Shown: piece after piece, positions 6,499 through 9,120 of the stretch | Numbering within the stretch: the stretch's first letter is position 1 | How the letters are laid out: every line of letters begins with the position of its first letter | DNA from: Thermodesulfobacteriota bacterium | Lineage (GTDB): Bacteria; Desulfobacterota; RBG-13-43-22 | Assembly (NCBI GenBank): GCA_025454185.1 | Contig: JALOOY010000215.1 | Coordinates: 1 to 9,120, forward strand | Direction: 5' to 3' | Length of the DNA stretch: 9,120 bases | Made by a program: the position numbers and the translations under genes | The notes under the pieces: model-generated | Told to the model about the DNA's origin: nothing | The model's database searches: none | Seen by the model: the letters and a program-made list of their open reading frames with translations, nothing else

Positions 6499-6543
6499 AT
6501 TATATAGTAAAAGGCCTTTAAGGCCTTTTCAAATTATACTATA
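6499..6543. promoter_or_regulatory. Dyad-rich divergent promoter/operator region
   Basis: Near-palindromic AAAAGGCCTTTAAGGCCTTTT (6509-6529) lies inside outer arms TATAGT (6503-6508) and ACTATA (6538-6543). On the minus strand two perfect TATAAT hexamers are present (6538-6533 and 6504-6499), suitable as -10 boxes for the cysteine-rich operon. On the plus strand TATACT (6535-6540) could serve ilvE and its leader. No good -35 is seen at 17 bases for any of them, which fits activator-dependent or operator-controlled promoters. The dyad could be a regulator site shared by both directions. Confidence 0.4.
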
Positions 6544-6580
6544 AGCTATTTCCCGGAAAATTTCAACTGGGGAGGAAATC

Positions 6581-6625
6581 ATGGACCTACCAATAAAAAT
6601 ATTGCGGGAAGTAGTGGATATTTAA
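6581..6625 (+). CDS. Putative 14-aa branched-chain-rich leader peptide upstream of ilvE
   Basis: ATG 6581 is preceded by a strong ribosome site, GGGGAGGA (6569-6576). It opens a 14-codon frame, MDLPIKILREVVDI, ending TAA at 6623-6625. Seven of 14 residues are Leu, Ile or Val, the products of the downstream aminotransferase. The codons include ATA twice, CTA, GTA and TTG, which are unusual beside the ATC/CTG-dominated neighbouring genes. This is the composition of a leader peptide in amino-acid attenuation (as in ilv and leu leaders). No classical terminator hairpin with a T-run is visible between it and ilvE, so translational control is more likely. The frame is certain; the function is inference. 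Confidence 0.45.
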   Translation: MDLPIKILREVVDI

Positions 6626-6677
6626 ATTGATTAGTGATAAGAAAAGAAGAAAACGCCTTTCGGAGGAATGACGGATC

Positions 6678-6691
6678 ATGGAAATTTCCAT
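6678..6691 (+). promoter_or_regulatory. Perfect palindrome over the ilvE start codon
   Basis: ATGGAAATTTCCAT is a perfect 14-base palindrome beginning at the ilvE start codon. In RNA it could fold as ATGGA, loop AATT, TCCAT and partly hide the initiation codon. With the short frame upstream it could take part in translational control, but so small a dyad may be chance. Confidence 0.3.
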
Positions 6692-7751
6692 CACCAAATC
6701 TTCAACCATCGGCCGAAAAGCGAGGCCGAAAAGCGAGGCCGAACTGGGTTTCGGCAAGTATTTTACGGACCACATGTTTCTCATGGATTATGAAAAAGGG
6801 CAGGGCTGGATCAATCCCCGGATCGTGCCCTACGGGCCCCTGTCCCTGGACCCTTCGGCCATGGTCCTCCATTACGGCCAGGAGATCTTCGAGGGCTTGA
6901 AGGCCTACCGCTGGACTGACGGGACCATCGCCCTGTTCCGGCCCGATAAGAATATCGAACGCTGGAACCGATCGGCCCGGCGCCTGTGCATGGCCGAGAC
7001 GGACCCCGAATTGTTCCTGGAGGGCATGAAGACGCTGATTCTGCTGGACCGGGATTGGATTCCTTCCTCGCCCGGCACCTCCCTGTACATCAGGCCCACC
7101 ATGATCGCCACCGAGGCCGCCCTGGGCGTCAAACCGTCCAGCCGCTACCTCTTTTTTATCATCATCGGTCCGGTGGGACCTTATTACCCGGAAGGGTTCA
7201 GTCCGACCCGCATCTATGTGACCAAGTCCTATGTGCGGGCCGCCAGGGGCGGCGTGGGGGAAACCAAGACCGGCGGCAACTATGCCGCCAGTCTCTATGC
7301 CGCCACCAGGGCCCAGGAATTGGGTTTTACGCAGGTGTTGTGGCTGGACGCCGCCGAGCATAAATACGTGGAGGAGGTGGGTACCAGCAACATCTTTTTC
7401 CGGATCGGCGAAGAATTGATCACCCCGCCCCTGGCCGGAACCATCCTGCCCGGGGTGACGCGCGACTCGGTCCTTTTTCTGGCCCGGGAATGGGGAATCA
7501 CGGTAAACGAACGGCCCATTACCATCGATGAGGTGATCCAGGCCGCTGAGGACGGCCGCCTAAAGGAGATGTTCGCCACCGGCACGGCGGCGGTCATTTC
7601 TCCGGTGGGCGAGATCGGCTATCAGGACCGGGTGATACCGGTGGCCGACGGCAAAACCGGGCCGCTGGCTCAGCGGCTCTATGACGAGATCACCGGCATC
7701 CAGTACGGACAGAAGCCGGACCCCTACGGCTGGGTGGTGAAGATCGGCTGA
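6678..7751 (+). CDS. ilvE: Branched-chain amino acid aminotransferase (EC 2.6.1.42)
   Basis: This PLP enzyme (fold type IV) interconverts Leu, Ile and Val with their 2-oxo acids, using glutamate/2-oxoglutarate, in the cytoplasm. At 357 aa it has the length of the type II BCAT group (eukaryotic-like). Family blocks include LGFGKYFTDHMF (23-34), HYGQEIFEGLKAYR (65-78) and FRPDKNIERWNRSARRLCM (87-105). The Schiff-base lysine is K197 in GETKTGGNYAAS. VEEVGTSNIFF (231-241) and ATGTAAVISPVGEI (300-313) form the cofactor and phosphate pockets. Nothing essential is missing. ATG 6678 has GGAGGA 10 bases upstream; an out-of-frame ATG at 6668 is too close to that site. A 13-bp tandem duplication (6712-6737) lies in the variable N-terminal linker. 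It is divergent from the Cys-rich operon and is preceded by a possible leader peptide. Confidence 0.95.
   Translation: MEISITKSSTIGRKARPKSEAELGFGKYFTDHMFLMDYEKGQGWINPRIVPYGPLSLDPSAMVLHYGQEIFEGLKAYRWTDGTIALFRPDKNIERWNRSARRLCMAETDPELFLEGMKTLILLDRDWIPSSPGTSLYIRPTMIATEAALGVKPSSRYLFFIIIGPVGPYYPEGFSPTRIYVTKSYVRAARGGVGETKTGGNYAASLYAATRAQELGFTQVLWLDAAEHKYVEEVGTSNIFFRIGEELITPPLAGTILPGVTRDSVLFLAREWGITVNERPITIDEVIQAAEDGRLKEMFATGTAAVISPVGEIGYQDRVIPVADGKTGPLAQRLYDEITGIQYGQKPDPYGWVVKIG
6712..6743 (+). repeat. 13-bp tandem duplication inside ilvE 5' end
   Basis: GCCGAAAAGCGAG occurs twice in direct succession (6712-6724, 6725-6737), followed by a partial third copy, GCCGAA. As 13 is not a multiple of three, the two copies are read in different frames and encode different residues (roughly GRKAR, then PKSEAE). 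They lie in the poorly conserved segment before LGFGKYF. Confidence 0.8.
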
Positions 7752-7766
7752 GGGGCCTGAGCCGAT
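7743..7766 (+). terminator. Hairpin overlapping the ilvE stop codon
   Basis: ATCGGCT (7743-7749) and AGCCGAT (7760-7766) are perfect complements around a 10-base loop. The first arm includes the T of the TGA stop. No T-run follows, so it may be an inefficient terminator or a 3' stabilising hairpin. Confidence 0.35.
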
Positions 7767-7774
7767 AATAAAGA

Positions 7775-7807
7775 CGAACATCGAACGTCCAACATCGAAC
7801 ATCGAAT
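7775..7807. repeat. Simple repeat based on (A)CATCGAA
   Basis: CGAACATCGAACGTCCAACATCGAACATCGAAT consists of repeated CATCGAA/CGTCCAA heptamer variants. Similar low-complexity heptamer runs are seen between genes in many bacterial genomes. Confidence 0.6.
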
Positions 7808-7809
7808 AG

Positions 7810-7855
7810 GGATGCCGGCCGTTCGACAAGGCTCAGGGCACCGGCCTAACGAAGG
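7810..7855. repeat. 30-bp direct repeat, copy A, with degraded right arm
   Basis: Bases 7810-7839 (GGATGCCGGCCGTTCGACAA through CTCAGGGC) are identical to 7939-7968. After that copy A diverges into ACCGGCCTAACGAAGGG, so the inverted half of the palindrome seen in copy B has largely decayed. Confidence 0.8.
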
Positions 7856-7887
7856 GTATTCACCAGCATGACGACGTTCGGTGGGCC

Positions 7888-7914
7888 GTCATCCTGGCGC
7901 AGGCCAGGATCCAG
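7888..7914. repeat. Second copy of the GTCAT...CCAG hairpin repeat
   Basis: GTCATCCTGGCGCAGGCCAG followed by GATCCAG is the reverse complement of 2755-2781, apart from the hairpin loop. It is a short hairpin (CCTGGC, loop, GCCAGG). Confidence 0.7.
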
Positions 7915-7938
7915 GTGGGAAAGGGATGGGACTCTCCC

Positions 7939-7985
7939 GGATGCCGGCCGTTCGACAAGGCTCAGGGCCCTGAGTTTATCGAAGG
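7939..7985. repeat. 30-bp direct repeat, copy B, with long dyad
   Basis: The copy shares 30 identical bases with 7810-7839 and continues into a palindrome: TTCGACAAGG (7951-7960), then CTCAGGGCCCTGAG (7961-7974, a perfect dyad), then TTTATCGAA. The TTCGACAAGCTCAGGGCCCTGAG-type element is a widely distributed intergenic repeat. Confidence 0.8.
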
Positions 7986-8080
7986 GGCCTGACGAGGTGC
8001 TGCCGAACTGGTCAAGCCCTTCATTTTTGTTTCAGCTTTTACGTTGCCCAACTTATAGAATGCTGTATTAAGAAGCACCC

Positions 8081-8743
8081 ATGAACCCCTCCGCGTTCTT
8101 TTCCGTCTCCGAAGCCTACCGGGAGGCCTATCCCGGGCTGGCTTTCGGCTGGACCCTGGTCAGTGAATGTCGCAACCCGGAAAACCCGCCGGGTTTCGAC
8201 GAGGCCAAGCATAAGCTTCTGCGGAAAATGCGCAAACGAGAGACCCTGGCGGCGATCACCGCCCGCATCGAGGCCTATGACCGGTTTTTCCGGTCCTTCG
8301 GGTACGACTGTCCGTTGACCAAACACTTGAAGCGGACGGTGAACAGCGGCTTCCCCCGCTACAACCTGGTGGTGGATGCCCACTTCATCGCCGAGATGTG
8401 CGCCGGCATCCTGGTGGCGGCCGCCGATTGCGACCGGTTTGAGGGGGCCTTGACCCTGGACGTGGCTCGGGCGGGCGAAAGCTGCCTCGGCCTGGGCCGG
8501 CGGGAATTTGTAACGAAAGACCGGGAAATCGTCCTGCGGGACGAGCAGGAAATCGTCTGCGTGCTCTGCCAGGGGGCGGATGAGAAAACCCGGGTTTCCG
8601 CCGCTACCCGTCGGGTCCTGCTGTACGCCTATGCCGTGCCGGGCATTGAAGCGGAAGCGATCCGCGAGGGGTTGGCTTTGGCGGCCGAACTGCTGAGCCG
8701 GTTCGGGGAGGGCAGGGTCGAAGGACTGCAGGTATACGGGTGA
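8081..8743 (+). CDS. B3/B4 domain protein (solo PheT editing-like domain)
   Basis: This 220-aa cytosolic protein resembles the B3/4 domain of the phenylalanyl-tRNA synthetase beta subunit found as a free-standing protein (COG3382-like). Recognisable blocks are YDRFFRSFGYDCPLTKHLKR (66-85), the domain-core run GFPRYNLVVDAHFIAEM (90-106), LDVARAGESCLGLGRREF (126-143) and ASP/GLU-rich EIVLRDEQEIVCVLCQGADEKTRVS (149-173). In PheT this domain hydrolyses mischarged Tyr-tRNA(Phe); solo proteins may edit tRNA or bind other ligands, and their role is not settled. ATG 8081 has only a weak AAGAAG site about 7 bases upstream. It appears monocistronic, after a repeat-rich spacer. The family call is fairly sure; substrate and activity are not. 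Confidence 0.8.
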   Translation: MNPSAFFSVSEAYREAYPGLAFGWTLVSECRNPENPPGFDEAKHKLLRKMRKRETLAAITARIEAYDRFFRSFGYDCPLTKHLKRTVNSGFPRYNLVVDAHFIAEMCAGILVAAADCDRFEGALTLDVARAGESCLGLGRREFVTKDREIVLRDEQEIVCVLCQGADEKTRVSAATRRVLLYAYAVPGIEAEAIREGLALAAELLSRFGEGRVEGLQVYG

Positions 8744-8769
8744 AGGTTTTTTGAGGATAAACCCAAGTC

Positions 8770-8794
8770 AAATTCGAAATCCGAAATTCGAAAA
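8770..8794. repeat. Short AAATTCGAAAT-type simple repeat
   Basis: AAATTCGAAATCCGAAATTC followed by GAAAA contains three TCGAAA/CCGAAA-type units and internal TTCGAA palindromes. It lies between the B3/B4 gene and the next gene, has no coding potential, and is a common kind of intergenic low-complexity repeat. Confidence 0.55.
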
Positions 8795-8866
8795 TGCTGT
8801 TATGGGACAGTACAAGATAATATACCAGAAATCATTTGGTTAAATCCATCCCGCGGAAGGGTAAAC

Positions 8867-9120
8867 ATGGACGGTATCGTCGGTTTATACGGAATAAACG
8901 ATAAAGAACTGGTAAACAAGACCTACCTGGCTACCGGGGCCTGCCAACACCGAGGCAAGGCCAGCACGGGCATCGCCGTGGCCAACGGCAAGGGGATCCA
9001 TATTTTCAAAGGGCTGGGCCGGATCGCCGAGGTGATCGACTATAATATCCTGCGCCTGCTCCAGGACCTGTCCCCGGTGGCGGCTATCGGCAATATCGGC
9101 TATACCAAGAGGAAAGTGGC
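8867..9120 (+). CDS. Class II glutamine-amidotransferase-like protein, PurF-like, partial (3' end outside window)
   Basis: The first 84 codons are visible and the gene runs off the right edge. It starts MDGIVGLYG and continues with TGACQHRGKASTGIAV (23-38), FKGLGRIAEV and AIGNIGYTK. These match the N-terminal glutaminase (Ntn hydrolase) domain of amidophosphoribosyltransferase, where the usual blocks are MCGIVG, LQHRGQESAGI and GHVRYST. Position 2 is Asp, not the Cys nucleophile, and the glutamine-binding Arg of the RYST block is also absent. It is thus probably not a glutaminase; it may use ammonia, be regulatory or do something else. ATG 8867 has GGAAGG 6 bases upstream. The rest of the protein, needed to see whether a phosphoribosyltransferase domain follows, is not in the window. 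Confidence 0.75.
   Translation, partial: MDGIVGLYGINDKELVNKTYLATGACQHRGKASTGIAVANGKGIHIFKGLGRIAEVIDYNILRLLQDLSPVAAIGNIGYTKRKV

Larger units (their letters stand above)
7752..8080. other. Repeat-filled spacer between ilvE and the B3/B4 gene
   Basis: This 329-base stretch has no credible gene. An open frame at 7868-8071 is made largely of repeat sequence and has no ribosome site. From left to right it holds a CGAACAT-type simple repeat, a first 30-base repeat copy, a GTCATCCTGG hairpin, a second 30-base copy with a long dyad, and about 90 bases in which I see nothing clear. The weak ribosome site of the next gene (AAGAAG) is at the end. Confidence 0.7.

Noticed and set aside
5658..6521. Long plus-strand open frame (287 codons) over the YkgJ region
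   Set aside because: It is antisense to the well-supported YkgJ and Cys-rich genes and has no ribosome site or recognisable domain. High GC makes long antisense frames common.
6668..6670. ATG at 6668 as the ilvE start
   Set aside because: It is out of frame with the enzyme in the present sequence and directly abuts the GGAGGA site, leaving no proper spacing.
7868..8071. 67-codon plus-strand open frame between ilvE and the B3/B4 gene
   Set aside because: Much of it is repeat sequence, with no ribosome site and no protein-like pattern.
8800..8825. Promoter for the PurF-like gene (GATAAT at 8815-8820)
   Set aside because: There is no acceptable -35 box at the right distance; the evidence is too thin to list.

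Overview
The window looks like ordinary chromosomal sequence from a GC-rich, probably anaerobic Gram-negative bacterium. A deltaproteobacterial (Desulfobacterota-like) origin is my best inference. It rests on the pairing of YkgJ-type cysteine-cluster proteins with an HsdR-N-like protein, the small Zn-ribbon and SEC-C genes, and several kinds of short palindromic intergenic repeat. No rRNA, tRNA, CRISPR array, transposase or phage gene is visible.

Left part (1-4016): after a large inverted-repeat element (36-133) comes an 800-aa membrane protein. It has a GT-C-like glycosyltransferase core, a discoidin-like (F5/8 type C) domain, and two similar alpha/beta segments flanking that domain. A repeat-bearing spacer leads to a two-gene unit: a 90-aa zinc-ribbon protein (2865-3137) and a 253-aa SEC-C protein (3141-3902), whose second half carries an HQxxH motif resembling a degenerate zincin.

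Middle (4017-6482): a 20-bp perfect stem with A/T tracts on both sides (4017-4068) serves as a bidirectional terminator between convergent units. On the minus strand a tightly packed four-gene operon reads from 6482 down to 4067: an 83-aa Cys-rich protein, two paralogous YkgJ-family proteins, and an HsdR-N-like protein that lacks the PD-(D/E)XK catalytic residues. The second YkgJ gene carries an apparent one-base deletion. Restoring its frame gives a full-length paralogue ending 3 nt before the next start codon.

Right part (6483-9120): a dyad-rich divergent region precedes a possible 14-codon leader peptide (6581-6625), in which 7 of 14 residues are Ile, Leu or Val. It lies upstream of the branched-chain aminotransferase gene ilvE (6678-7751), which suggests attenuation-like control by branched-chain amino acids. 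A 329-bp repeat-filled spacer follows, then a solo B3/B4-domain protein (PheT-like editing domain). The last gene, cut by the window edge, is a class II glutamine-amidotransferase-like (PurF-like) protein that lacks the N-terminal nucleophilic Cys.

Three proteins here (SEC-C/HQxxH, HsdR-N-like, PurF-like) appear to keep an enzyme fold while losing catalytic residues. The most interesting regulatory candidate is the ilvE leader.
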